Shown here: positions 1 through 8,214 of the stretch, piece by piece | Layout: the number at the start of each line of letters is the position of its first letter | How positions within the stretch are numbered: the stretch's first letter is position 1 | Assembly (NCBI RefSeq): GCF_013265555.1 | Contig: NZ_CP041345.1 | Coordinates: 248,001 to 312,000 of the forward strand | Origin: Tenuifilum thalassicum | Lineage (GTDB): Bacteria; Bacteroidota; Bacteroidia; Bacteroidales; Tenuifilaceae | Direction: 5' to 3' | DNA: 64,000 nucleotides | The notes under the pieces: generated by a model | The model's input: only the letters and a program-made list of their open reading frames with translations | The model's database searches: none | What the model was told of the DNA's origin: nothing | Program-made: the position numbers and the translations under genes

Positions 1-212
1 TCTGTTTATCAAGTTTTGATTAAGCAATTAATTGACATAAGTCAGTTACTTAACGCATATTATAACGCAATAAAGAAATCAATTTAACCTTTATAGTTAT
101 GATAAATTCTATTATTTCAAATTTCTTCCGACTCGTTCCGAATCCTTCCGTATTATTCCGATTAATTCTGAACCAATTAACTAACGAATTTTAAATAAAT
201 AATCATAAGGTC
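1..212. other. Left-edge intergenic region with a phased repeat
   Basis: No open frame with coding character is seen here. It ends just before sufC and contains a run of TTCCG pentamers at exact 10-base spacing, listed separately. The SufB gene that normally accompanies sufC and sufD is not visible and could lie to the left of the window. No clear TAnnTTTG promoter element was found in this stretch. Confidence 0.6.
126..170 (+). repeat. Ten-base phased TTCCG repeat, copy 1
   Basis: TTCCG occurs at 126, 136, 146 and 156, followed by a variant TTCTG at 166, so the spacing is exactly 10 bases while the five bases between units vary. The same kind of array appears at 4021-4100 (inverted) and 8304-8338. 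It precedes sufC by about 40 bases. Function unknown. Confidence 0.75.
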
Positions 213-965
213 ATGCTAACAATCAAAGATTTACACGCAAAGATAAACGATAAGGAAATTCTCAAGGGTATTAACCTTGAGGTAAAGGCTGGCGAGGTTC
301 ATGCCATAATGGGACCAAACGGCTCAGGAAAAAGTACTTTAGCATCGGTTCTAACCGGTCGCGAGCTGGTTGAGGTTACTCATGGTAGCATCACCTTTAA
401 TGGCAAGGATCTGCTTGAGATGGCCCCAGAAGTTCGTTCGCGCGAAGGAATTTTCCTTAGCTTTCAGTATCCAGTTGAGATTCCAGGCGTAAGCATGGTC
501 AACTTTATGAAAGCTGCTGTTAATGAGCATCGTAAACATCGTGGTTTGGAACCGCTTTCGGCTTCCGATTTTCTTAAGCTAATGCGCGAACGTAAGGAGC
601 TAGTTGAGATTGACTCAGCTCTAACAAACCGCTCGGTTAATGAGGGCTTCTCCGGTGGCGAAAAGAAAAAGAACGAAATCTTTCAAATGGCCATGCTGGA
701 ACCAAAACTTGCCATTCTCGACGAAACCGACTCGGGTCTCGATATCGATGCCCTTCGCGTGGTGGCAAACGGGGTAAATAAGCTTAAACGTCCCGACAAT
801 GCTGTTGTTGTTATCACTCACTATCAACGACTTCTCGATTATATTGTGCCCGATTATGTGCATATCCTTTACAACGGTAGAATAGTTAAAAGTTCTGGTA
901 AGGAGCTTGCCCTTGAGCTCGAAGAAAAGGGATACGATTGGATTAAAAATGGTGAGAACATTTAG
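213..965 (+). CDS. sufC: Fe-S cluster assembly ATPase SufC
   Basis: Cytoplasmic ABC-type ATPase that works with SufB and SufD as the scaffold on which iron-sulfur clusters are built. The 250-residue length is typical of SufC. The Walker A motif GPNGSGKST lies at residues 34-42, the ABC signature reads FSGGEKKKNE, and the Walker B region ILDETDSGLD carries the aspartate-rich form characteristic of SufC. It is followed 27 bases later by sufD and then, after a gene remnant, by sufS. SufB is not in the window and is presumably upstream. The identification is secure. Confidence 0.97.
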   Translation: MLTIKDLHAKINDKEILKGINLEVKAGEVHAIMGPNGSGKSTLASVLTGRELVEVTHGSITFNGKDLLEMAPEVRSREGIFLSFQYPVEIPGVSMVNFMKAAVNEHRKHRGLEPLSASDFLKLMRERKELVEIDSALTNRSVNEGFSGGEKKKNEIFQMAMLEPKLAILDETDSGLDIDALRVVANGVNKLKRPDNAVVVITHYQRLLDYIVPDYVHILYNGRIVKSSGKELALELEEKGYDWIKNGENI

Positions 966-992
966 CATTTCACTACCTTAAACTTTTACAAG

Positions 993-2360
993 ATGTCCGA
1001 AAAAACAAAAACTTTACCTATACACGAGGAGCTGGTCGACCTTTACCTGAATAACCTCGATTTGATTACCGAGGGAAGTGCCGATTTGCTAAATCAGCAT
1101 CGCGAAGAGGCCATCCAGCATTTTAAATTGTTGGGTATTCCCACCACTAAGAACGAAAAGTATAAGTATTCAAAGATTGATAATCTTTTCACTTACGACT
1201 ACGAAAAATACTTTGCTCCCAAAAAGATAACCTTTAATGTTGATGATATCTTTAGGTGCGATATTCCTGAGCTAGATACCCACTTAGCCCTGGTTCTTAA
1301 CGGCTTTTATCTTTCTAAGACCGAAAAGATAACCACTTTACCCTCTGGTGTAATTATTGGTAGCATAGCAGAGGCAGCCAAACGTTACCCCGAATACTTT
1401 AAAAATCGATATAACACCTTAGCCGAGAACGATTCCGATGGTCTTGTTGCTTTGAATACGGCTTTTGCTCAGGATGGAATCTTCATTTATGTTCCTCGCA
1501 ATGTTGCAGAGAGCAAACCCATCCAGATTATAAACCTGTTGATGTCAAATGAGAATCAGCTGGTTCAGTATCGTAATTTAATTGTGGTTGAGGAGGGTGC
1601 TCAGGCCAATGTGCTGGTTTGCGACCATACCCTTTCGCCTAACCGTTTCCTCTCTAATGTGGTAACCGAAATCTTTCTGGGTGATAACGCCCAGCTTGAG
1701 TTTGTGAAGATGCAGAACGAGCACAACGACTCTGCGCAGCTAACTCATACCTATGTTCTCCAGCAGCGCGATTCACGTCTAAAAACTAATATGCTATCGC
1801 TTCACGGAGGTTTTATTCGCAATAACCTGTCTGTTGAGCTGGCAGGTGAAGGTGCCGATGCGCAAACCTATGGCCTATACCTGACTGACAGAACTCAGCA
1901 TACCGATAACTATACCTATATCGATCATGCCGTTCCCAACTGTACCAGCAATGAGTTGTATAAGGGAATCCTCGACGATCAAGCTACTGGTGCCTTTAAT
2001 GGTAAGATTATGGTTAGGCGCGATGCACAGAAAACACAAGCCTACCAATCGAATAACAATCTGTTGCTTACCGCCGATGCACGAATGAATACTAAACCAC
2101 AGCTAGAGATCTATGCCGATGATGTAAAATGCTCACATGGCGCTACGGTTGGTCAGCTCGATATGGAAGCACTTTTCTATATGCGTGCACGTGGGATTGG
2201 CGAACGCGAAGCAAAGCTACTACTCATGTTTGGCTTTGTTCACGAGGTGGTTAAGCAGATATCTATTGACACACTGAGGGAACGTATCGACGATATGGTG
2301 AATAAACGCCTCCGCGGTGAGCTGTCGCGTTGCCATAACTGTCCAATGCATTGTTGTTAA
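993..2360 (+). CDS. sufD: Fe-S cluster assembly protein SufD
   Basis: Scaffold subunit that pairs with SufB and SufC in cytoplasmic iron-sulfur cluster assembly. The 455-residue protein has the variable helical N-terminal region and the beta-helix core with the family-typical stretch CSHGATVGQLD about 75 residues from the end. The C-terminus is unusual in being Cys-rich, ending CHNCPMHCC, a CxxCxxxCC pattern that could bind metal or act in redox; whether it is general in Bacteroidota SufD cannot be judged here. It lies between sufC and sufS, which supports SufD rather than SufB. Confidence 0.95.
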   Translation: MSEKTKTLPIHEELVDLYLNNLDLITEGSADLLNQHREEAIQHFKLLGIPTTKNEKYKYSKIDNLFTYDYEKYFAPKKITFNVDDIFRCDIPELDTHLALVLNGFYLSKTEKITTLPSGVIIGSIAEAAKRYPEYFKNRYNTLAENDSDGLVALNTAFAQDGIFIYVPRNVAESKPIQIINLLMSNENQLVQYRNLIVVEEGAQANVLVCDHTLSPNRFLSNVVTEIFLGDNAQLEFVKMQNEHNDSAQLTHTYVLQQRDSRLKTNMLSLHGGFIRNNLSVELAGEGADAQTYGLYLTDRTQHTDNYTYIDHAVPNCTSNELYKGILDDQATGAFNGKIMVRRDAQKTQAYQSNNNLLLTADARMNTKPQLEIYADDVKCSHGATVGQLDMEALFYMRARGIGEREAKLLLMFGFVHEVVKQISIDTLRERIDDMVNKRLRGELSRCHNCPMHCC

Positions 2361-2410
2361 TTAATAGCTGTTTGTTGCAGTTGATGGTTAATGGTTAAAA
2401 TGCTAAATGC

Positions 2411-2599
2411 ATGGATTATCAAGAACTTGAAGTGTGGAAGAAAACCAACGATTTGGTAAATCTTGTTTATAATTACGCTGATAATATTCCTTCAAGTGAG
2501 CTGCTCGGATTAATACTTCAAATCCGTCGTGCTGCAATATCTATCCCCTCAAATATTGCAGTGGGAATAGTACGTGTGCTTGCAAAGGAATTCATCTAA
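2411..2599 (+). pseudogene. Truncated four-helix-bundle protein (23S rRNA IVP family)
   Basis: The frame encodes 62 residues that match the first half of four-helix-bundle proteins often named 23S rRNA intervening sequence proteins: the start YQELEVWKKTNDL and the core QIRRAAISIPSNIA are diagnostic. Family members are usually about 115-125 residues and continue past KEFI, but here a stop follows immediately. A near-copy of the preceding DNA, CTTGCAAARGAATT, recurs at 2579-2592 and 2621-2634, suggesting a small duplication or rearrangement at the break. It sits inside the suf operon. It is probably a decayed remnant, though a short expressed product cannot be excluded. Confidence 0.7.
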
Positions 2600-2687
2600 T
2601 CTGATTTTAGAAAAATAAAACTTGCAAAAGAATTTTAAGAGGTTTAGTAAATTACTAGAAATCCTTGATAAATAAAAATATTGCTCA

Positions 2688-3941
2688 ATGGAAACTAATT
2701 CAGCAAACAACCAGCAACCATCAAATATTAACATTAAAACACTTCGGGCTGATTTCCCCATTCTTTCACGTGAGGTTTATGGGAAGCCTCTTGTTTACCT
2801 CGATAATGGTGCCACAACACAGAAACCAACCTGTGTGCTAAAAACCATAGAAAAGTTCTATAATCAGATAAACTCAAACATACATCGCGGGGTTCATAGG
2901 CTAAGCGATGAATCTACACAGGAGTATGAGAATGCTCGCGAGGTGGTTCGTAAATTTCTTAATGCACGAAAAACGTCCGAAATAATTTTTACTTCTGGAA
3001 CCACAGCATCCATAAACCTGGTAGCGTATTCCTTTGGCGAGGTGTTTGTAAACCAGGATGATGAGGTGATAGTAACCGAGATGGAGCACCATTCCAATAT
3101 TGTTCCTTGGCAGTTACTTTGCGAGCGTAAGGGTGCCAAGCTAAAAGTTCTTCCATTTAACGATGCTGGTGAACTTGAGCTAGATAAACTTCCGGAACTT
3201 ATCACACCTAAAACCAGGATTATTACAGTTACCCATGTATCGAATACCCTGGGTACGGTTAATCCCATAGCTGAAATAGTGCGCATAGCGCATAGCCACA
3301 ATATTCCTGTTCTGGTTGATGGCGCTCAGGGGGTTAAACATGGCATTGTTGATGTTCAGGAAATCGATGCCGACTTTTACGCCTTTTCAGGCCACAAGAT
3401 TTACGGTCCTACAGGCATTGGCGTGCTGTATGGCAAGGAGGAGTGGCTCGAACGTATGGTACCATGGCAGGGAGGCGGCGATATGATATCGACCGTAACC
3501 TTTGAGAAAACCACCTATAACGAGCTCCCATTCAAGTTTGAGGCCGGTACGGCAAACTACATTGGTGCTGCCGGTTTAGCCTCCGCACTGGAGTACTACA
3601 TGAATTTTGGCCGTGAAAAGGCCACTGCCTACGAGGACGAGCTGCTAAAATACGCTACAAAGCGTTTAAAGGAAATTGATGGGCTAACCATATATGGAAA
3701 TGCAACCAAAAAGGCTGCCATTGTATCGTTCCTTCTAAAAGATATTCACCCCTACGACACCGGAATGATTCTCGATAAAATGGGCATTGCCGTACGAACC
3801 GGCAACCACTGCACGCAACCGGTAATTGACCACTACCGAATTGATGGAACCGTCCGCGCTTCATTTGCATTCTATAATACCTTTGAAGAGATTGACATCC
3901 TTGTTGATGCGCTTGCCAAGGTAAAGGAAATGTTTGGATAA
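2688..3941 (+). CDS. sufS: Cysteine desulfurase SufS
   Basis: PLP-dependent class V aminotransferase-fold enzyme that takes sulfur from cysteine as a persulfide and supplies it to the SufBCD scaffold. The 417-residue protein has the PLP lysine in SGHK (K237), the substrate and cofactor region EMEHHSNIVPW, and the persulfide cysteine C375 in RTGNHCTQP. A ten-residue Asn/Gln-rich start precedes the conserved domain. It follows sufD after about 330 bases that contain the four-helix-bundle remnant. No SufE or SufU partner is seen in the window. Confidence 0.96.
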   Translation: METNSANNQQPSNINIKTLRADFPILSREVYGKPLVYLDNGATTQKPTCVLKTIEKFYNQINSNIHRGVHRLSDESTQEYENAREVVRKFLNARKTSEIIFTSGTTASINLVAYSFGEVFVNQDDEVIVTEMEHHSNIVPWQLLCERKGAKLKVLPFNDAGELELDKLPELITPKTRIITVTHVSNTLGTVNPIAEIVRIAHSHNIPVLVDGAQGVKHGIVDVQEIDADFYAFSGHKIYGPTGIGVLYGKEEWLERMVPWQGGGDMISTVTFEKTTYNELPFKFEAGTANYIGAAGLASALEYYMNFGREKATAYEDELLKYATKRLKEIDGLTIYGNATKKAAIVSFLLKDIHPYDTGMILDKMGIAVRTGNHCTQPVIDHYRIDGTVRASFAFYNTFEEIDILVDALAKVKEMFG

Positions 3942-4020
3942 GCAAAAAGTTCTGTTTTTAAGTAAAACCTTGAGTGTCATCTCTTGCCAAGCGGAGCTCC
4001 TTTTTGCAGAAGAATGTGAA

Positions 4021-4100
4021 GAAGTTAGAGGAAGTTAAATGAAGTTAGAGGAATGACACGGAATGATTCAGAAACATTCGGAATGTATCGGAAGTTCATG
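4021..4100 (-). repeat. Ten-base phased TTCC(G) repeat, copy 2, inverted
   Basis: GAA begins at 4021, 4031, 4041, 4051, 4061, 4071, 4081 and 4091. Several units are preceded by CG, so the reverse strand reads TTCCG, TTCC or TTC every ten bases. Eight units keep perfect spacing while the bases between drift. It is the same pattern as at 126-170 but on the opposite strand. Confidence 0.75.
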
Positions 4101-4108
4101 TGACAATT

Positions 4109-4134
4109 CTTGAATTCGTCTTCGCCGGACACTG
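4109..4134 (+). repeat. 26-base dispersed element, copy 1
   Basis: This stretch matches 6875-6900 at 24 of 26 positions, with the core TCGCCGGACACTG identical. Both copies are intergenic and in the same orientation. Within the second copy GTCC and GGAC can pair across TCGCC. Function unknown. Confidence 0.7.
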
Positions 4135-4489
4135 TCATTCAATCTTTTACTTTTATCCTTTATCCTTTAACCCTAATCCTTTCTCCTTATCTTCCCTCTC
4201 CATTTTCGGACACCAAACCCAAAACTTTTTTTCCCACAATCGGACAATTAGCATACTTGAAGGTGTTGTAAGTAGCAGAAAAACAAGTAAATAGGATTTA
4301 TGGCACGCACATTGTAATGTTAAAGCAAATGTTCTGTGGCTTGCTAAAAGGTTCACCCCAAAATTCACCTAACGAATGGCGACATTGGTCAAAAACTGAT
4401 ATAAAACAGCACCCCTTTAAAGAACCTTTTTGTTACCTAACCGTAAATAGCCACAGCAACCTAAAAGCAGAACAATGAAAAGGCTAAGA

Positions 4490-4560
4490 AACAATAGCAA
4501 AAGTAGGACGACCCCCCGCGACAACCGGCCACCATAGCCAGCCGAGCGGGCAAACGAGCT
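4490..4560 (+). other. Candidate structured leader upstream of secreted protein gene
   Basis: A GC-rich island in AT-rich surroundings. CCCGC (4515-4519) can pair with GCGGG (4546-4550) and inside it CGGC (4526-4529) with GCCG (4541-4544), with an 11-base loop. It lies about 100 bases before the start of the secreted protein gene on the same strand. It could be a 5' untranslated structure or regulatory RNA. I could not match it to a named riboswitch. Confidence 0.35.
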
Positions 4561-4650
4561 TAAACCCACCATGGGCATTTTAACAAACAATTTTTTATTA
4601 ACACGAAACAAAACTGAAATTTAAATTATAAACCACTAAATTTTACAATT

Positions 4651-5604
4651 ATGAAAAGATCGACACTTATGAGAATCGCGCTGGTTGTAACAGCTCTATT
4701 CATGTTCTCAGGCGTTTTTGCACAAACTCACAACAGTACTATTCCTAAGGGTTATGCAAATTCTGTAACTTATGGAAATGATGGTTCTTTCTATATGGTT
4801 GAAGGAACTACAGTACCTGTATACGCACTACCAGACCCTGTTTATCATCCATGGGACTATGCTTCAGGCACTTGGACTCTTACTGATGGCTTTACATGGA
4901 ACTGGGCTGAAGGTACAACTACTCTAACATTTAGCCAAAATGGAGCTCCAGATAACTATGTTGAAATTACAGCTCCTGCAGGTTCTGCTGCTGGGAGCCC
5001 ATATACTGTTACAGTTTATGAGCAATCACCTGCAGCTTTTGGTGGTTGTGCTGATGCAACTCCAACTTCCATTACTGTTAATGTTGTTGCAACCCCAAGT
5101 GCTACTTTAGGAGCATTAGCTGGCGCTAGCGATAGTTACTGTGTTGGTGATGCTAGTATTCCTTCAGCTATTAATGCTACTATAAGCGGTGGTTGGCAAA
5201 ATTATCGTTTAGTTTGGAGATTAGAAATTGCAACTCTTGACAACAACGCTGCAAAAGACCAATATTACGATGACGAAACTGGTGCTGGTGCTTCAGCTGT
5301 TCAAAAATATGCTGTTAATTATACTACTGCTTCACCTGAGGCTGTAGCTGCTTCTGGAGCTCATGATATTATGACTGTTAGTTCATTTAGTGTAATTAAC
5401 AACAAGCCAACCGTTTACACCTACGAACTTATCAGCATTAATGACCAAGCACTTCGCTTTGGTGACTTTATCACACTTGACGGTGATGCAACTGATCCCT
5501 CTGCATTTACTTATAATGCAATAAGTGAGACATATACTCTACAAATTAACCCTGCTCCTGTTACTGGACCAATCTATCATATTCCAACAACTTGGGCTAA
5601 CTAA
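4651..5604 (+). CDS. Small secreted protein of a T9SS cargo locus, function unknown
   Basis: Encodes 317 residues beginning with a clear signal peptide (MKRSTLMRIAL through SGVFAQ, cleavage after about residue 25). The mature part is rich in Ala, Gly, Ser and Thr and looks like beta-sandwich repeats. Its first domain resembles the first domain of the next gene product: both have a W-containing strand, a YTVTVxE or YTLTVxE strand, a Gly-Cys pair and then a VNVV strand followed by TP. No C-terminal sorting domain is seen. The gene ends at a strong hairpin terminator, so it can be transcribed as a unit of its own, and a possible structured leader precedes it. A surface or extracellular structural role is inference. 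Confidence 0.75.
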   Translation: MKRSTLMRIALVVTALFMFSGVFAQTHNSTIPKGYANSVTYGNDGSFYMVEGTTVPVYALPDPVYHPWDYASGTWTLTDGFTWNWAEGTTTLTFSQNGAPDNYVEITAPAGSAAGSPYTVTVYEQSPAAFGGCADATPTSITVNVVATPSATLGALAGASDSYCVGDASIPSAINATISGGWQNYRLVWRLEIATLDNNAAKDQYYDDETGAGASAVQKYAVNYTTASPEAVAASGAHDIMTVSSFSVINNKPTVYTYELISINDQALRFGDFITLDGDATDPSAFTYNAISETYTLQINPAPVTGPIYHIPTTWAN

Positions 5605-5618
5605 AATAAGATTCTTTT

Positions 5619-5647
5619 CCCGGCCAGCCTGGCTGGCCGGGTTTTTT
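5619..5647 (+). terminator. Strong rho-independent terminator
   Basis: CCCGGCCAGC pairs with GCTGGCCGGG around a three-base loop and is followed by six Ts. It begins 15 bases after the stop codon of the small secreted protein gene and separates it from the type B sorting-domain gene. Confidence 0.92.
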
Positions 5648-5701
5648 AAAAATTCGTTCTGCAATTGCTAATAACATCAGGTTAAACTAAGTAATAAGGT
5701 T

Positions 5702-6793
5702 TTGAAAAGGTTGCGTAACATACTATTCCTACTTATTTTTTCTGTTTCGGCATTTACCCTTTCTGCTCAGGAACAAGCCGATTTACCCATGGCCTGTATT
5801 GGGCATACCGAACGTTATGGAGTTAAAGGTTTTAATGGAATCTCCGATTTCGACTGGACCATAACCGACCCCGATGGTAATGTTCTTCAGCAAGGCACCG
5901 ACTATACTCTTCTGGCGCGAGGCGATTCTATCGACATCTTCTGGCGCGAGGGGATGAAGGGTGGTATCTACACCCTTACTGTGGTTGAACATACCGATTA
6001 CGGTTGTACTGGCAGCCCATACTCCGTTAATGTTGTTCTTAACACCCCTGAAATTTTTATCCCTATAACAAACAATATTCCTGATGAGGTTGGAATATGT
6101 TTTGGTGATATTGCAACACTTGATCCTGGTGAAGGATTTATTAACTACTTATGGCAGGATGGAAGCACAAATCAGGTTTACTACACAGGTGAATCAGGTA
6201 CTTACGTTGTGCGTTTAGTTGATGCAACCAACAGTTGTTCCTATGATGTAGCCGACGTAGTAGTTCATCCTTTACCTGAGGTTGACTTGGGCAACGATAC
6301 CAGCCTTATGGTTACACAAACCCTTGAGCTGGATGTTTACAACCCTGACTTTACCATCTACGATTGGAGTACTGGCGCCATTACGCCAAGTATAACAGTC
6401 GATGGCCAAAGCGGCGACCAGCTTATTTGGGTTAAGGTTACCGATGCGAATGGTTGTTCAAACTCCGATTCCATACAGATTACTGCTACCGACTTCTCAA
6501 GACTTAGAATACCTGCTGCATTTACACCCAATAAGGATGGCGTTAACGATTACTGGGACTTCCCTGCACCTTACGATGGAAAAGATCTGCGCGAGTTTAT
6601 TTCCAGCGTTAACGTTAAGGTATTTAACCGTTGGGGTAAACTGGTTTGGAGCCATAAGGGCGCATACCAACCGTGGGATGGCAAGGATTTGAATGGTAAG
6701 GAGTTGCCAATGGATTCATATCACTATATCATTGAATTCACAGTGGGACAAAAGAAATATGAGTACAAGGGAAGCGTGACAATAATAAGGTAA
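5702..6793 (+). CDS. T9SS type B sorting-domain (gliding-motility C-terminal) protein
   Basis: A 363-residue exported protein with signal peptide (KRLRNILFLLIFSVSAFTLSAQ). After two Ig-like or PKD-like domains it ends in the gliding-motility-associated C-terminal domain: AAFTPNKDGVNDYW, then VKVFNRWGKLVW, a WDGKDLNGKELP turn and a final YEYKGSVTIIR strand. This domain directs secretion by T9SS and attachment to the cell surface in Bacteroidota. The start is TTG, chosen because it gives a complete signal peptide and no in-frame ATG lies close by. A PorP/SprF-like protein follows, the usual partner for this class. The ligand or role is unknown. Confidence 0.88.
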   Translation: MKRLRNILFLLIFSVSAFTLSAQEQADLPMACIGHTERYGVKGFNGISDFDWTITDPDGNVLQQGTDYTLLARGDSIDIFWREGMKGGIYTLTVVEHTDYGCTGSPYSVNVVLNTPEIFIPITNNIPDEVGICFGDIATLDPGEGFINYLWQDGSTNQVYYTGESGTYVVRLVDATNSCSYDVADVVVHPLPEVDLGNDTSLMVTQTLELDVYNPDFTIYDWSTGAITPSITVDGQSGDQLIWVKVTDANGCSNSDSIQITATDFSRLRIPAAFTPNKDGVNDYWDFPAPYDGKDLREFISSVNVKVFNRWGKLVWSHKGAYQPWDGKDLNGKELPMDSYHYIIEFTVGQKKYEYKGSVTIIR

Positions 6794-6874
6794 TAAATGA
6801 TTTTACTACCAAACACGAAAAAACAAAGAATTTTTTTGTAACATTGAATCAATTTTAAAACATTGAACCTTAAA

Positions 6875-6900
6875 CTTGAATCCGTCCTCGCCGGACACTG
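6875..6900 (+). repeat. 26-base dispersed element, copy 2
   Basis: Second copy of the element at 4109-4134 with two C/T differences. It lies about 35 bases before the PorP/SprF-like gene. Confidence 0.7.
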
Positions 6901-6934
6901 CTTTGAACTTTGAACTATAGAACAAAAACAAATA

Positions 6935-7930
6935 ATGATTAGGAGTAAGAACATAGGGGTAATTTTAGTTATTGTGCTATTGGGTTTGGCAAGTGGGATA
7001 AGAGCACAGCAGCAACCTCTTTATAGCCAGTACATGCTTGACCCATTCCTGGTAAACCCTGCAGTTGCGGGAGCCGAAGGGGTTACTGCTGTTAACCTGA
7101 CCGCCAGACAGCAGTGGATTGGTTACTCCGAAGCACCAGCCACCTATGCCCTAAGTGCCCAAACCCGTATTCTGAAAACCAGTTTCAGAAACCGAAGCCG
7201 TTTAATTAAAACACGTGTTCGCCGTCGTCGCCCTAGTGGACGTGTTGGACTGGGCGCATTCGTTTTTAACGACAATAACGGGCGAATACACCGTACCGGC
7301 TTTCAGGCTACCTATGCCTACCACATCTATATGAGGGATTACCAGATAAGCTTTGGCGCTTCTCTAACTAGCTTTCAGTTTAAGGCAAGCGTTACGTCGG
7401 TTGATGGTTACGACCAAACCAACGATCCTCTCCTTTCCGGTAAAACATCAAAATTTGCTCCCGATGCCAATTTTGGTGTTTTGCTTAGCTCGCAAAAATA
7501 CTATGTGGGCTTCTCTGCAACCTCACTTTTCCAGAGCTTTATCCAGTTTGGCGGCACTAACACGGAGGTTGCCTATCGGTTACTCCGTCAGTACTACCTG
7601 GTAGGTGGCTACCGTTACCAACCCTACCGTAGCGATTTTGCCATAGAACCTTCGGTTCTATTCACTACCAACGAGCGTTTCCAGTTCGGTGCCGACCTGA
7701 ACATTAAAGGGTACTATAAAAACGACTACTGGGCTGGTATATCAATTCGATCTACAGGAGCAGTGGTTACAATGATTGGTATTAAGTACCAGCAGTTCTA
7801 CTTTGGATATGCTTTTGACTATAGTTTTTCCGATGTCTCCACATTCTCTAAAGCTGGTTCGCATGAGCTTATGCTTGGAATGAAACTTGGTGATACACAA
7901 CGTCGTTACCGCTGGTTGAATAGATTCTAG
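6935..7930 (+). CDS. PorP/SprF family T9SS outer membrane protein
   Basis: A 331-residue outer membrane protein with signal peptide (through GIRAQ) followed by the family hallmark QQPLYSQYMLDPFLVNPAVAGAEG. The rest is a series of amphipathic strands consistent with a beta barrel, ending in an aromatic-rich region. In gliding Bacteroidota SprF is needed for secretion of the type B sorting-domain adhesin encoded next to it, so this protein probably serves the protein encoded at 5702-6793. A terminator follows. The family is clear; the exact paralogue is not. Confidence 0.92.
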   Translation: MIRSKNIGVILVIVLLGLASGIRAQQQPLYSQYMLDPFLVNPAVAGAEGVTAVNLTARQQWIGYSEAPATYALSAQTRILKTSFRNRSRLIKTRVRRRRPSGRVGLGAFVFNDNNGRIHRTGFQATYAYHIYMRDYQISFGASLTSFQFKASVTSVDGYDQTNDPLLSGKTSKFAPDANFGVLLSSQKYYVGFSATSLFQSFIQFGGTNTEVAYRLLRQYYLVGGYRYQPYRSDFAIEPSVLFTTNERFQFGADLNIKGYYKNDYWAGISIRSTGAVVTMIGIKYQQFYFGYAFDYSFSDVSTFSKAGSHELMLGMKLGDTQRRYRWLNRF

Positions 7931-7957
7931 CAAATCTAAATAATACAAATATTTCTT

Positions 7958-7981
7958 AGGCAGGGGAACCTGCCTTTTTTT
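7958..7981 (+). terminator. Rho-independent terminator after PorP/SprF-like gene
   Basis: AGGCAGG pairs with CCTGCCT around GGAA, and the stem runs straight into a tract of Ts. It starts 28 bases after the stop codon. Confidence 0.88.
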
Positions 7982-8088
7982 ATTGACCCAAAATTAAGGA
8001 TAAAGGATAAATGTTAAAATTAAAAGGTTAAATGACAGTGTCAGGCAAGGATGGACTTAAGGGTCAAGACTTTTCTGACATAGACGGA

Positions 8089-8127
8089 TTTCAAATTCAA
8101 AATTCAAAATTCAAAATTCAAAATTCC
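8089..8127 (+). repeat. Tandem ATTCAAA heptamer repeat
   Basis: About five consecutive, nearly perfect copies of the seven-base unit ATTCAAA. Such heptamer runs are typical slippage-prone intergenic microsatellites. Confidence 0.8.
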
Positions 8128-8214
8128 AGACTCAAATCCTGACCAGTGTATACAGATTCAAGGTTCACTAAAACGGTAAGTCAAACTTTGAATAACTCTA
8201 TTATAAGCCCAACT

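Larger units (their letters stand above)
3942..4650. other. Long intergenic region with repeats and a GC-rich leader
   Basis: About 700 bases between sufS and the small secreted protein gene. Short frames on both strands have no signal peptide, no family resemblance and low-complexity composition, so none is called. The stretch contains a ten-base phased repeat (4021-4100), one copy of a 26-base element shared with the region near 6.9 kb, runs of ATCCTTT-like units near 4150-4185, and a GC-rich foldable segment near 4495-4560 that probably lies in the leader of the next gene. Confidence 0.6.

Noticed and set aside
2894-3301. 135-residue minus-strand frame inside sufS
   Set aside because: Antisense to conserved SufS motifs; Ser-rich shadow composition.
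4021-4100. CRISPR array
   Set aside because: The repeating core is 3-5 bases at a ten-base period with no 20-40 base repeats or unique spacers and no cas genes.
4490-4575. tRNA or known riboswitch
   Set aside because: No acceptor stem, anticodon loop or T-loop pattern can be drawn, and the conserved cores of the riboswitches I know do not appear.
4100-4611. Three short frames (4100-4294 on +, 4153-4368 and 4417-4611 on -)
   Set aside because: They consist of low-complexity or repeat DNA, have no signal peptide or family resemblance and overlap one another on both strands.
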